Shown: positions 21,414 to 33,819, numbered from the stretch's first letter. The stretch is DNA of 64,000 bases from Marisa cornuarietis (GCA_004794655.1 SMMW01000521.1:1890001-1954000), one strand, 5' to 3'. Notes: a model not told the origin generated them from the letters alone. A program made the numbers and translations.

Positions 21414-22325
21414 TGTCGAGTTATGCGATCGGGCGCCGCACCTTCCACACTCTCATACACACTCTCAGCCACGCAGACATTCGGTGCAAGCAACGTGACC
21501 AATCGTTCCTCAGTGAACAAGTACACGAACGCACGTGAAGAAAATGGCGACGGCAGAGGCGGCGACGACCGACCACGAAGACAGGCGAGGACAACGACGG
21601 CGCACAGTAACGTCCCCCGAAGACGTACGCGACAATCTGATGAACTGGCGGTTTGACTCGACGTTGACACTTTGGATGGAAGCCTCGCGCTGAGATTCGA
21701 TTCCGGAACTCTCAGGGTTGAGACTTAAGGTTGAGACTTGAGGTTGAAGTTTGAACCTACGTCAGAGATGTAACTATACGATTAGGTGCCCTTCCAGCCA
21801 CGAGCAACCCCCCTCCCCCACGTCTCCCGCGTTACCTAGTGGCCAGCCCTTCCAATACCTCTCTTACAAAATACACAAAGAAAAACCAGACCACGTGACA
21901 ACAGAGATCAACATCACGACCCTGCACACACACACACACACACACACCCGCGCACTCACACACACACACTTCACACACACGCGCGCGCGCACGCACATAT
22001 CACACAGCCACACTCGGTTGCGTACTGCACACGTCTGCATACTGGCCAGGGTAGCTCTCGGCTGGAAAAAACAATGGTAGGAAATATTTTAGAACTCGTT
22101 CAACGGCTCGTGACACACGTTATTGTAACTCTCACAGAAAACGCGGGAAAGAACACTGGTTGCTGGAACCCGTCTTAAGCACCGAGCCAATTCCAACAGC
22201 AGCATCCAAAACGCGTGGCAAACCCTCGGCTACTCCCAGACACAGGCACAGGTCTCTCCACCAGCGCTAAAGCTCTTCTTCCGCCCTACCGTCCTCCCGG
22301 CCCGCTAATATACCTGTATGGAAAT
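21414..22325. mobile_element. Truncated second copy of the GC-rich TIR element
   Basis: It starts TGTCGAGTTATGCGATCG, matching the left end of the 27.39-28.86 kb element. It shares long blocks with it (CACACTCTCA, CACGCAGACA, GTGACCAATCGTTCCTC; later the CCCTCCCCC/CACGAGCAACCCC stretch) and stops near ATACCTG, where a different repeat unit begins. The right inverted repeat is missing and it contains a (CA)n tract. Confidence 0.65.
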
Positions 22326-22329
22326 TTAC

Positions 22330-23040
22330 CACCCCTACAGTTTTACTGCAAAGGTCTTGGAGGCATATCCTGACTATTGGCCGCAACAAGAGGATGGAGG
22401 ATCAGCTTCTTACCTTTGGAAATTGTAAATGAGATTAACCAGATTACACTCACCTGGGAAACTTGCTATAGTAATGGAGGGAGCGCTTAGCCGGCGAACA
22501 CTATTTTCTTGTCTCCATTTATAACCTTCTTTGATTACCAGCAAATGTAATCAAACTAAATCACGAACCGCCAGATTAAGTAAGAATTTCAGGGAACCCC
22601 GGTCTACCTAAGCAGCCTGAAGGAAAGTTTACACATATCAGCAGAAGCAATGGGTGAATAAACTAAAAATTCATTTTTATTTCAACATCGATAGTAAGTA
22701 ATGAAAGTAATAATAAAAATATAAGAACAGCTTTTTTATTAATTACAAAACACAAACTAAAGATAATTCCTAAAAAATGGAGATGACAAAGACATATAAA
22801 ATATATACATACGGGACCACCATCAATGTAGCAAAATTTTCTAATGTTTCTTTTTTCATATACAAGAATAGAACTTAGTATGCCTTTATACAAAAATACA
22901 AAAATATAACTATAATATTGTATAGTAGCATATTAACAGTGATTTACCTTGTGTGTTTTTCCTTCTAGGGACAGTGGTAATGAGCATGATGATGACAAAA
23001 ACTCGAGCACCCAACTCCTTTGCTTTTTCCGAAAGTAAGA
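22330..23040. repeat. Duplicated unit, copy 1 (includes a TM-exon remnant)
   Basis: It starts near aaatttaccacccctacag and matches 26880-27385 plus 28860-29115 nearly end to end, apart from small indels and the element inserted in the other copy. It contains the transmembrane-exon remnant at 22.95-23.03 kb. It is part of the receptor array's duplication history. Confidence 0.75.
22948..23032 (-). pseudogene. Remnant of a third transmembrane exon
   Basis: A frame reading GARVFVIIMLITTVPRRKN ends at CAAG|GTAAAT. It matches the 29.03 kb remnant base by base over most of its length, and the flanking sequence is shared too. It marks a lost receptor copy between genes A and B. Confidence 0.55.
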
Positions 23041-23049
23041 AGTTAGAAT

Positions 23050-23344
23050 GATCCAGAGAATGAGCTCAGTACTCTGAAGTGCAGTAATCACCATAAAAGT
23101 AAAGGTGGTTCCACTTTTTTTCGGGGTTATCTTTTCTGTGTGCTTAGTAGTCGCACTTCTAAGGCGGGACACTAACTGTAGTTTTTAGTCAGTGTACACA
23201 CTCTGTGTTTAATTTAACAGTACCTTTAAATTTTAGATTATTGTTTTATTTCAGCTGTCCCGGTAAATAGGCAGATAGTTTATTTTAATCGATTTACAAT
23301 CTTTCAACGGATAATGATAGATTTCACACTTCAGAATTTCGTAG

Positions 23345-23407
<63 letters not shown>

Positions 23408-26400
23408 GTCGCTGGTGTGTGCTGTCTGCTTACCATTCCTCTTTTATTTTCTAGACAGTGTGACTAATACAGCCAATGTTATTCCTTTGGATTTTGCATA
23501 ATTTATCAGTGTTTCTTTACCTCTTACAGAAAGACTGAATCAATACTGTTTAGACAACTTTTTTCTTGCACTTGGGGAAAGTGGGGACATCTTTAATCCC
23601 ACTTTAGAGCAGTTTAGATTATTCATCTTTCAGCTTACACTTGAGACCCTGTTTCTTCACAGTCATAGGAGAAATTGCCAGGAGGACAATCATAGCTTTT
23701 TATTGACTCTCACATCTGTGACTAATGACAAGACGACATGATGATATTGATGAGAATGACTATGACCATGGCAGAAATGAATGACAAAAACATTAGTGAC
23801 AGAGTAAATAAAAATGTCAGTTCCAATAACTCTAATGAGGATAACTATAGTGACCATCTAGCCATTTCATGCATGCAACCACCACAAGAAATAAGCTCTT
23901 AAACATTGCAAAAAAAAATTGTTGCAGTATATTACAATTTATCTTGTCAAAAACAGTTAGTGAGAAATATTTATGATCAAACATTTATTGTCGGGTCTCT
24001 CACAGAATCAGAAGTTTCTTATATGGAAACAGTTTGGGGCAAAACTCTGAGTGAGACAGTCAAGATTTTTTAGTATGCATATTGCAAGAATATTGACCAG
24101 TTACCGCTTGGGAAAAAAGTTACGAAATCTCAGTTGATTCGACTTCTTTGGAGACAGCTAATGAGCACTGACCTCTATTGTCCTCTTACTGCATGTGATC
24201 TGTAAGGGTGTGTGATTAATCTGTTTATCAATGTGCCCTTAATTTTTTCTGAAAGGTAGCTCTGTATCTTTTTCTGAGAAAGGAATAAAACAAAATCCAA
24301 AAGTATTGAAACTACATTATTAAAGTAAATTAATTTAAAATTGTTTTAGAACAGTGTGAAAGAAAATGTTGTAAATATTTATTTAAAGTACATAGATATG
24401 AAGAAAAATGATCATTTTGAGTATCTGCTTGCTGTATATTTGTAGCAAGCTTTGCTGTTTTCTTCAAAATTGTCCACCACTATGCTTACAATAGGGGATA
24501 TGAATGGATATGGATATATATATATATATAGCTCTATTTATTAGTATTATGATGATTTATTGTTGTATGCTTGTATGTGAAATATATAAAAAATCTATGT
24601 CTCAACATGTGAGCGAGTCTTCTGATTATGTTTGTGTCATGTTTGTATTCATGTGTAAGTCTGTTTTTTAACTTCTTTTATTAATAAATTAGAATTTTAT
24701 GGATTTAAAATAAATGCAAGTTTGTGCTCATGGACTTGCAGTCTGAATTGATAAAAGTTATCCCTTTTAAATATAGTCAGCTGTCATACATGTATTCAAA
24801 CTCTCCCAAACTCCCCTTATCTAAGCAATTCCCAGGAATAAAAGATATAAAAACTTGTTCTTAGATGAAAATAATTTCATATCAAAAACACCGATACATT
24901 CACTTCAAAGATAAACGCTGCTAGCGACGACTTTGAGTAGTAGTGGTTGATAGTAGCAACTGTCGCGTACCATCAAGTTTCAAAGGAACGCAACTGTGTC
25001 GGTACGTTGCAAGAAAACACAAAGGATAAGTTCACCCTCTCATCATCTAGTCTCTCTGGACTAGCAATAATAAAAAAGAGCTACCACACTTCATCACTAC
25101 AGTTTGATGGCGCTATCCGTAAATCAAATCATACAGAAATCCCCAGCGATGTTTCCGGTAATATTTTGGGGTGTCGCACTCGAACTCAGGGTAGTGATGT
25201 ACCTCATTCTAGCGTCCATGCTGTTCTCTTCCAAACCCAAATAGTGTTTCTGGTGTTCTAACTGGTGAATACGGATGAAGAACCACAACAAACAGTCGGA
25301 AGCCTGTAGAAGGAAATCATTGTTTGTAGGTCTGTTGTGCGTTCAACTATTCTCTGTTTGGACATTTATCTCTCTTCCTCCACCACACTTCCTATACACA
25401 CGTCTTTCTTCTTGCCATTCTTCCTACAAGAAAAACTAATGATGGATTTATTATTTTGTACAGTGTAATTTTCCAAGCGATTAACATATCCTGAATGGAT
25501 ACATGTTTATGCACTCTAAGATGTTACTTCAGCTCATTTCCGGCTACGTTCTAAGATCATATCAATAATAACAGTTAATACCAAGAAGCTAAAATGGTTA
25601 AAGATTATAAGTAAAACATTAAAACAAATAAAAAGGATTGTTAATATAATTATTAGAACACATTATTAACACAAGCCGTGTGTTGGGGAGCACACTCGGA
25701 CACACACAGACTCCACAGAGCACGCCTGCAAACACTGAGTTCCACACATATTCTTTCAGACAACAAATCACTAACACCTGTACGTGGGCTCGAATGTTTC
25801 TAATAATCGGGTGAACTAACAATATATTCTTTACTAAATAACAAAAGAAAAGTTCATCACAAATATTTTTCTCTAATTAAAAGCCTATAATCATCATACA
25901 GCAAATATCGTACACTGAGTCTACTCAAATTAAATATCTACAAGCGGTTTATATTAACAGTCTGTTTTTTTTCTTCAAGCTCTCTCTTCTTCGATGACGG
26001 AACATACAATCTCTTCCTTGTAGACGGGTCCTATATGACTTGCTGTTGTTGTTGTTGTTGGGGGGGGGGGAGTTGACACGGCAAACAGTTCCACTCTTTC
26101 AGTCTTGTTCACTGGTGTTAATCATACAGACAGCATACATCGACGAAACAACTCCGACAGTGTTAACGCAAACAAATGATCAAGTCAATAATAATTCCCA
26201 CAGTAGGTAAACGTAATCCCCACAGTTATATAATCTTTACAGGAGATCACACAGCAGCTGGGGAAATTAGTAAAGCGAGTAACCACACAGTCGCTTATCA
26301 ATGACAATCCACACAGTAATACTTCTCCACAAAGTTAATATTTCTCCACACAGATAATATCAATTCTGACCTCTTTCACCAATTCTTCCTTGTACCCGAC

Positions 26401-26870
26401 TCTCACGTCTGCTTCTCTCTTCCAATTTCTAAACAACGCCCCCTATATCAACATCAAATTCAGGGCAGGGGAGACGATCCCTACTAATACAAGAAAATAC
26501 ACAAGGGTGACAACCTCGTTACAGCAACGTTCAGGGGTCGTAACCCATGTTTCTAACACCGTGTTAACACTAGGTTAAGCAAAAGACATTTTTTTACTCA
26601 CCCAAACGGTTTTTGAACTCGCCATTCTGACATACATGTGACAGTTCTTGCGTCCACTAGTTAATGATTACAGCAGTCGAACTCCAAAGGAGACCAGCCT
26701 GAACATTAGACCTATTATTCGATTTCAAAATAAATAGCACGTTTCCATCTTCCATTTATGATAGAAGATTAACCTTAATAGATTGTGGAGAAATGGAGCT
26801 AATCTGGCATTGTAAATGTTTCTGCTGAAGAGAAATAGGCACACCCCTTACATCCCATATTTTACAAGTA
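23050..26870. other. Intergenic region between the duplicated units
   Basis: AT-rich to about 24.9 kb. Then repeat-like sequence: a TGTCGCGTACC stretch near 24.96 kb, a (GTT)n and G10 run near 26.05 kb, and degenerate CACACAGTnnTAnTnCTCCAC-type units at 26.16-26.36 kb. No gene recognised. Confidence 0.5.
23346..23407. repeat. (AATC)n microsatellite
   Basis: About 15 perfect tetranucleotide units in intergenic DNA. Confidence 0.95.
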
Positions 26871-27386
26871 AAAGAAATAAAATAAATTTAACACCGCTAC
26901 AGTCTTACTGCAAAGGTCTTGGAGGCATATCATGACTATTGGCAACAACCAGAGGATGGAGGACCAGCTTCTTACCTTTGTAAATTGTAAATGAGATTAA
27001 CCAGATTATACTCACCTGGGAAACTTGCTATAGTATTGGAGGGAGCGTTTAGAAGGTGAAGGGTAGAATATTTTCTTGTCTCCAGTTATAACCTTCTTTG
27101 ATTACCAGGAAATTTAATCAAAATAAATCATAAACTGCGAGTTTACCTGATAAATCAGGGAACCCCGGTCTACCAATGCAGCCTGAAGGAAAGTTTACAC
27201 ATATCAGCGGAAGCATTGCGTGAATTAAACTAAAGAATTTATTTTTATTTCAACATCGATAGTGAGTAATAAAGATAATTATAAAATTTTAGAAACATTA
27301 GTTTGTTATTAATCATAAAACAGAAGCAAAAGATAATTTTAAAAAATAAAAATAGAGATGACAAAGACAAATTTTAATACATACAC

Positions 27387-28859
27387 TGTCGCGTTTTGCG
27401 ATCGAGCGCCATACCTTCCATACTCTCGTACACACTTACAACCACGCAGACACACGAGCGCTCGATGCATGCGGCGTGACCAATCGTTCCTCAAAGAAAA
27501 AATACACAAATGCACGCAGGGACAGTACAAAACGCAGGTTTATTACCAACACAACGAGTAAAAGAGAACTAAAGGAAAAGGAAAAGATAAACAAGAAGAA
27601 GAAGAAGACACTAGAAACAAATGGGCGAACAGAAACAACTTCCCCCCATTAACTAATACGCAGCAACCGAGCCTACACACACCGCTCGGCAATGTACAAC
27701 CCACTTGGGCGACGCAGCGCCCACCCCGCTCCCTCTCTGACCACTGTCCAGAGGCACGCACGCCGTGACAGGGTCGCTTAGCTAGGCCAGCTAGAGGGGC
27801 CTGGCAAGGGCTAAGTATCCAGCAGTAACTAGGACAGGAGGGGTACACAAAGGGGGCAACTCAGCCTGTCCTCGATGGCCTCGGCACTGTCTGCGCGCAA
27901 CGATGGTCGTGGCTCCCGGTCTCCCTGTCGACGCCACGGTCCCCAACGCCGTCCTCCGCACTCGTACGTCGAAGACGAGGCGTGGAGTCAGCCAGCCGAG
28001 CCGCTACCTCGACACTGGACTCTGAGCTGGGTCCCCAGTTCGAAGATGATGAAATTCTGAAATTCTGAGCCTGCGTCAAGATGCAACAGCACGATTAGAC
28101 ACCCTCACAGCCACGAGCAACCCCCTCCCCCGTCTCCCATGTTACCTACTGGTCTGCCCTTCCAGTGCCCCCCTTACAAAATGCCCTACCAGCCGTTACA
28201 CCAAAAGAAAGAAAAGAAACACAAACCTACATCACGACAAAGAACGACATTCTAGCTTAGTACATATACACCCGCGCGCATACACCCGCACCCATGCACA
28301 CACGTGCGTACGCAGAGACCACGCAGCCACGCTCGGTCACATATCGCACACATCTGCATACTGGCCAGGCTAGCCCTCGGCTGGCGGAACAGAAGCAGGA
28401 ACTAATCCATCCTACTTACCCAACGGCTCGTGACGCGCTGTTCTCCCTCACAGAAGACACGGGGAGGTGCACTGGTTGCTGAGACCTCGTCCTGGACACC
28501 CCGTCGGTTCCAGCAACGTGTCTACAGCACGTGGCAAACCCCCGTCTACTCCAGAGACGGGCACAGGTCTCTCCACTAGTGCAAAAACTTCCACTTCCGC
28601 CCCGCTGCCTTCCCCGTCCGCTTAAATACCTGGACTCGGTGTCCAAACACCGTGAGAAAAATAGCCCCGGCCCCCTCCACCCTAGAGAGAAACAAAGAGA
28701 CCAGAGGGGCAAGGACGCAGGGCTACCGTGTAGGTAAAGGCCATAAACTGGCCCGGCCACCACAACCAGGCGGTGAAACTAGGGTGGGAATGGCCGCAGG
28801 GCCACCCCCTTCCACGCTCCGCTCCCCGCCTGTGCTGGCCAGCGATGCGACACGCGACA
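27387..28859. mobile_element. GC-rich DNA transposon-like element with TIRs (about 1.47 kb)
   Basis: The ends read TGTCGCGT...ACGCGACA. The inverted repeat continues imperfectly for about 18 bp (TTGCGATCG inside the left end, CGATGCGA inside the right). It is much more GC-rich than its surroundings. The same host sequence without the element is present near 22.80 kb (gacaaagacat...atacatac...ggaccacc), which acts as an empty site. No transposase-like frame is recognisable, so it is non-autonomous. The superfamily is not assigned. Confidence 0.7.
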
Positions 28860-29029
28860 TACACACATACTAGGACCACATCAAAAGTAGCAATGTAGCA
28901 ACATTTTCTGATGATTCTTTTGTCAAATTTTTGTATTTTGTTCGCGATCATCTTATAAGAATGACTTTATACAATAAATTCAAACTTATCACTATAATTG
29001 TGTATAGTAGAATATTAACAGGGATTTAC

Positions 29030-29113
29030 CTTTTATTTGTTTCTTTCTTCTGCGGACAATGGTAATGAACACGATAATGACAAACTCGAGCACCAACTCC
29101 TTCGACTTTTCCG
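29030..29113 (-). pseudogene. Remnant of a second transmembrane exon
   Basis: A frame with LVLEFVIIVFITIVRRRKKQ ends at AAAG|GTAAAT, the same layout as the gene B transmembrane exon 330 bp away. The Gly-rich start is degraded and there is no clean acceptor. It is a leftover of another array copy. Confidence 0.6.
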
Positions 29114-29360
29114 AAAGTAAGCATTAAACTGATCCACTTATTGTAACTTCAAATACAGATTCTGTTTGTTTTAGACGACAACGCAAAAGTTTGTTTTTTT
29201 AATACAGCTTCATTGTTGTCCGTGAAACTTTTTAAATCGATGTATACACGATTATCGACATATTCTCGAAAGGAGAATTGTTCCAGTGTTGAAATAAATG
29301 CAGTAAAAAAGTAATAGTAAAAATAGTAATTTGATAAATCATAATTAAACTTTTATTTAC

Positions 29361-29477
29361 CTTTTCTGCGTTTCTTTTTTCTGGCGAGGACAAAAATGAT
29401 GATGACAACAATAACTAGAGTCGCTCCACCTCCAGCCGCTCCAATAGTAGACACCTGGAGAGATAAACCTGTCTGAA
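29361..29477 (-). CDS. Gene B transmembrane exon
   Basis: 117 nt, phase 1/1, acceptor TTTTTTCAG, donor G|GTAAAT. The hydrophobic helix is GAAGGGATLVIVVIIIFVLA followed by the basic stop-transfer RKKKRRK. Homologous to gene A exon 7, which has a similar poly-Gly then Ile/Val helix. Confidence 0.8.
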
Positions 29478-32055
29478 CTGAAAAAAACTTTTTCTGTGTT
29501 TTGCAGCTCAAAAACCTGTTTGTCAAAATTGAAAATGCTTTTAATTTTTTTGGGGAAACAGTTTGGGATGAAGTTTTTCTGTGATATTAGGCCTTTACCG
29601 TTTGAAAGTGTCTGGACAAGACACCGAAGTTTTAGCTATTTTACTGTTTGTGGGTTTCAATGGTACTATAGAAGCTCACATTTTGATTTGTTAATATGCA
29701 ATTGTAATTTGGTTAATACCTTTGTCTTGTGTTTGTATCAAGGAAAAGACAGTTGTACTGTTTGAATACCATTCTTCTTTCGGCTCCCAGACTGCGTGAC
29801 AGACACATTCAGTAATATTCTCTTTGGTCTTAGTGCTGTCGATCACCAATGAACTGAACACTGTTAATGCTGTCCTGGTGTCTGGCTGATCCTCGTGCGG
29901 GGGGTCAGATAAACATGTGAAATTGACTGACTTCACTAAAGGTTTTCCTCCCGACACAATGCAGTGAATTATATCACCGTCTCCTACTGTCGACCCGTTG
30001 ATGATAGAGAAGTTAGGTGGCTGTGGTGGTGGATCTTGAACAATAAAAAAATAGAACGATACATGATAAGTTCTTAACCCTCTTGTATAATATTGCATAA
30101 GCTAGTGTTTGTATGTGTGAGTGTCCATGCATGTGTGTGGATATGCCTGTAAGTGTTTGGTTTTGTTGCCTTGATAAATATATATATATATATATGTGTA
30201 AAAAGCGATTCCAAACCAAACTTAAACGGCCAGACCACACCCAAGAATTAATATATTTTGTCTATCTGCATTTTTTCTGTTAACTTACCTCGCTAAATGC
30301 AATGAAGCACAAACATGATTTCATTCTCATCTCTTTGTACGACGAGAAATAATATATAAAATATAATAAATATGAATTTTTATACTTTATGAAAAGCTTT
30401 TTTCATACCGCAGTAAAATAGCATGCATTTATTCATGAAAATGATAATTTTGTCATTATCAAGATTTGAACATCTAAAGTAGATTGTAAGCATTTGCAGA
30501 TATATTTGTAAACACTAATGTTCAATGTCATGTGATTGTTAAATGAATAAAAGTGATCTGGTGTTAGAAATGACATTACTTACATGTGAGGTTTAACCTG
30601 TGCCTCACTCTACTCATCTTGTAATCACCTTCACTGCTTCTGGCTGTGCACTCGACCTGTCGTCCATCATCACCTGGTGGTTTAGGCTTCACTTCACAGG
30701 TCCCTGTGTGAGAGTCGTTATTCTGACAAGTGACACCGTCCCAGGTATAACGTGGAGCAGGGTAAACCTCAGTTGCCAGGCAGGTTAAATTAACACTCAA
30801 TGTCCCATCAGTGAGAAATGAATTAGGACCATGTAGCCTTGTGTGCCCGCTGTCTGGAGCATCTGAAACAAATATTCATTGTTTTGCTAAGTGACGATGG
30901 GAAAAAGTTTGTCAAAAATGCAAGAATAATTCATTGCTTAAGAAGTATTAAAAGAAATGCGTTAAAACACACGAAGTGTTAGGATAAATAGGCAGTAACG
31001 ATCGTAAGTATCAGCGTTAAAGATTAACAGCGAAGCGTTGGGATGGATAGAGAGACTGTGTAATAAATTAAACATAAAATACATCAACATGTCTCACAGG
31101 CCACGCGCAGTGCATAGTTTGTGGTCCTCTTATGTCCACACCAGGTCATGAGACAGGTGAAGACCGTACTGTTATCACCACGGGTGACATTTATCACTAT
31201 CAGCGAGCTGTTGTCGGAGTATCGGGGCCACGTCAGTGAGAAGTCATCAGGTCGACTGTCAGTAAAACGAGCCTCGCAGACACACATCAGTGACTTTCCT
31301 TCAGCAACATACTTGTTATGGCAGGTGACAAAGGGGTCACCTGGAGGAGCTTTGACAATGGGTAAGTTAAACATGTAGTGCATACATAACAGAAGAAACT
31401 ATTTCTATAAAGAAGTAGAACATTGACCAGTAACGGCGTTGATTGTATCCCTATCTCACATAGCAAAAACTAACACTAATTTTAAAAGTGTACTATTCTG
31501 AATATTTTAGTTTTCTGAATCTATGTATTCTCCTGAATAGTTGCTACTCTAGTAAAGACTTTATTTTACTTTCATTTTTTTCTCGTTACATTCCTAATCC
31601 TTGCATTGGTTTGTAAAAAATTATATTGATACATTTTTCACTTCATGTGAAGGAAAAGAACAACAATGGTAATATTAACTACCCTTTACTATCAAACTAT
31701 ACCAGATAATAAAAGTTGGACACTGATGTACTCGTGGCGTGCTAATAATTTGATTCCAGCATTAAGTTGTTGAATTTTTAATAGTACAGATATTTTATTA
31801 TGGAAATAATTCTGAATGTAAACGTAAAAGAGCAGTGCAAAAATGTACAGAAAGAGAGAAAAAAGAGAAACAAAGAGCGAGATGAAGAAGAAGAGAAAAG
31901 CAAATTAGGTGACACAGGACACCACAACGTCTGGATGTCCGTCTCACTGCTTGTTTCTGTCTTATTGTGTCCACCCGTACCTTTGTCACAGCCAGACACG
32001 ACTGTCCGGTCTGGGAGCAGATAACCCGCGCGTTCATAAAGTTCTGTGGTGGACC
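29361..32055 (-). CDS. IgSF receptor gene B: Ig a-b-c plus TM, damaged 5' end (partial or pseudogene)
   Basis: Exons on the minus strand: 31981-32055, 31098-31349, 30584-30862, 29720-30034, 29361-29477, all phase 1/1 and open. It is a close paralogue of gene A: the a, b and c domains are almost identical, while the introns have diverged. Two things are wrong. The region matching the gene A signal-peptide exon is deleted around 32435, and exons 2 and 3 of gene A are represented by one 75-nt hybrid exon. A second signal-exon-like copy near 33050 has an 8-nt length difference that breaks the frame. No cytoplasmic tail exon is recognisable before the repeats at 29.0 kb. It could be a recent pseudogene or use an unseen first exon. 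Confidence 0.7.
29720..30034 (-). CDS. Gene B Ig domain type c
   Basis: 315 nt, phase 1/1, acceptor TTCAAG, donor G|GTATTA. The central part is identical to gene A exon 6 (GGKPLVKSVNFTC, CVCHAVWEPKEEWY). The differences cluster near the N-terminal edge and one site near the end. Confidence 0.8.
30584..30862 (-). CDS. Gene B Ig domain type b
   Basis: 279 nt, phase 1/1, acceptor TTTCAG, donor T|GTAAGT. Nearly identical to gene A exon 5; the differences are at the two ends. Landmarks are GPNSF, VNLTCLATEVYPAPRYTW and VECTARSSEG. Confidence 0.8.
31098..31349 (-). CDS. Gene B Ig domain type a
   Basis: 252 nt, phase 1/1, acceptor GTCAAAG, donor T|GTGAGA. It matches gene A exon 4 over its whole length with about eight substitutions, several of which change charge (for example SRPDDF, SDNSS, TRGDNST). 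Landmarks are CVCEARF, FSLTWPRYS and FTCLMTW. Confidence 0.8.
31981..32055 (-). CDS. Gene B hybrid exon (fusion of exon 2 and exon 3 counterparts)
   Basis: The acceptor side (CTGGTACATCACAG|GGTC) matches gene A exon 2. The donor side (TGTGACAAAG|GTACGG) matches gene A exon 3. The 75-nt frame is open and ends DRTVVSGCDK, against ERTVISKCDK in gene A. This indicates a deletion that joined the two exons and removed the intron while keeping phase. Confidence 0.65.
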
Positions 32056-32128
32056 CTGTGATGTACCAGAAAAAAAATACTTCACAAAACTTCAGTATAC
32101 TGCTAATACATTATTTTTATAACTCTCT

Positions 32129-32131
<3 letters not shown>

Positions 32132-32184
<53 letters not shown>
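32132..32184. repeat. (GT)n microsatellite at the 5' side of gene B
   Basis: About 52 bp of GT repeat just upstream of the hybrid exon of gene B. Confidence 0.9.
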
Positions 32185-32185
<1 letters not shown>

Positions 32186-33049
32186 GATGAACTTTTCCGA
32201 AGTCCCGTTTATTAATGCTGTCAGAGATCATTGAGCTAATATACTGTCTAGCATTTACTGCAGACATCAATGTCTGTAACGCTTGTACGCATCTCACCCA
32301 GCATACCCACCTAACCATTCTTGTGAACTCAAGTATGCAGTTACATGAACTCACACACAATGCAAGTAAACACAGATACAAACACACAAAACTATACAGA
32401 CAATGGAAACAGATAAAAACATTATTGCTGTCTTACCAGATGCTATGGAAACTGATATCCCATTGCTTCCCTGTCTACTACTGAAAGTAATAGGAAAAAC
32501 CATTCTGCTAGAGGTTTTAGGTAAGGGGTCCTAGTTTATGGTTGTGTGGGAGGCACCACGAGGAAACAAACACATAGACCAAACGAAGATATGATGAAAA
32601 ATAGGACTAGCCATATACTTCATTAACGTGTTTGTCTGTTTTTCTTTAATTTTATTGTGAGCAGTATGCTTTTCGGCTTTCTATTACGCAACTATTTTAT
32701 TATTTAAATATTTCCTACTTTATCCCCAGTAAGACAAAAGTATGAATGTAGAAAACAAGAGGCTAGCTTCACTAAAACACGTGTTAGAAAGGTCTGTTTG
32801 TGATTTCGTAACACATTAAATAATTGCACTTTTTTTACTACATTTTAAAACCAAACAGACATTATGATTGTTAAAAAAGCCAAAGAGATCACAGCGTTGT
32901 TATCACACTGTTCGTGTTCTCACTTTTTTGCACAGACTGCGTACTACTGTTTGAGATTGTTCTGAAATATACATTCACATTAACAATCTCAAACACATGC
33001 ATGCACGAAAGCACAAAGACACACCCCAAACAGACAAGCAATTGCTAAC

Positions 33050-33115
33050 TTACCAGAAGAATTCCCAAGGTGGATAAATGCCTGGAATTATCTGACAGAT
33101 GTGTTCCATTCCATA
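33050..33115 (-). pseudogene. Decayed signal-peptide exon copy upstream of gene B
   Basis: The sequence matches the gene A first exon at both ends: an ATG near 33110 followed by CACATCTGT, and a 3' end ...GAATTCTTCTG|GTAAG. It is 56 nt instead of 64, so the phase to the next exon is wrong and the hydrophobic core is lost. Upstream sequence to about 33.3 kb still resembles the region upstream of the gene A start. Confidence 0.5.
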
Positions 33116-33299
33116 TAAATCAGGGCATGGACTGTCTTCTCTGTTTGACAATGTTTTGTGAACTCTGTGTCACTAGGGACAGTGTATTTAAATTAGTCAA
33201 TTCTTTCCTCCTATTTCAGTATGTTTCTTTAATAAGCCCGTCATCTCTACTGGATAACATAACTGTCAGAGCCCTACATCTCTTTGATTACGGTTTTTG

Positions 33300-33773
33300 A
33301 CAATAACCTTGACTGCCGCTTAGTGGTACACAAGGTACACGTCAGTAGGAAATGTCTTGTTATTTTATTTGTGTTGAAATTCGTACCCTTACAGATTGTA
33401 TTCACTCAAATAGTGCTTTTAATATCGGATTCATTAAAGAAATTCATAACTTCAACAGCATTATTATGGAAGACGATGGATCATCTTGTAGTCCGAATTC
33501 TTCATGACAAATGAGTTGAGGAAACGTTAAACAAAGATTTTCTAATGTTTAGGCTTCATTTGTACAACATGTTTTGTCTATAACTTAGGTTCAAGGTGTT
33601 GCTATGCTATTTTGCAAATATGAGGAAGATACATTTTTATCTTAAAAACAGTTTAAAAGGTTTCATTTGCCTTCTTTTGTGTGTGTGTTTTAGGGTTCCT
33701 ATACTTCAAGGTACAATGTAGCGTAAATGATAAAACATAGCAAGCAGCTGAAACACACATATAGGCACACCTT

Positions 33774-33819
<46 letters not shown>

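Larger units (their letters stand above)
26880..29115. repeat. Duplicated unit, copy 2 (interrupted by the TIR element)
   Basis: The outer parts 26880-27385 and 28860-29115 match copy 1 at 22330-23040. The middle is the inserted GC-rich element. It ends in the transmembrane-exon remnant at 29.03-29.11 kb, just downstream of gene B. Confidence 0.75.

Noticed and set aside
27543..28763. Several GC-rich frames as a transposase
   Set aside because: No DDE-type motif or conserved block; frames are short, overlapping and on both strands.
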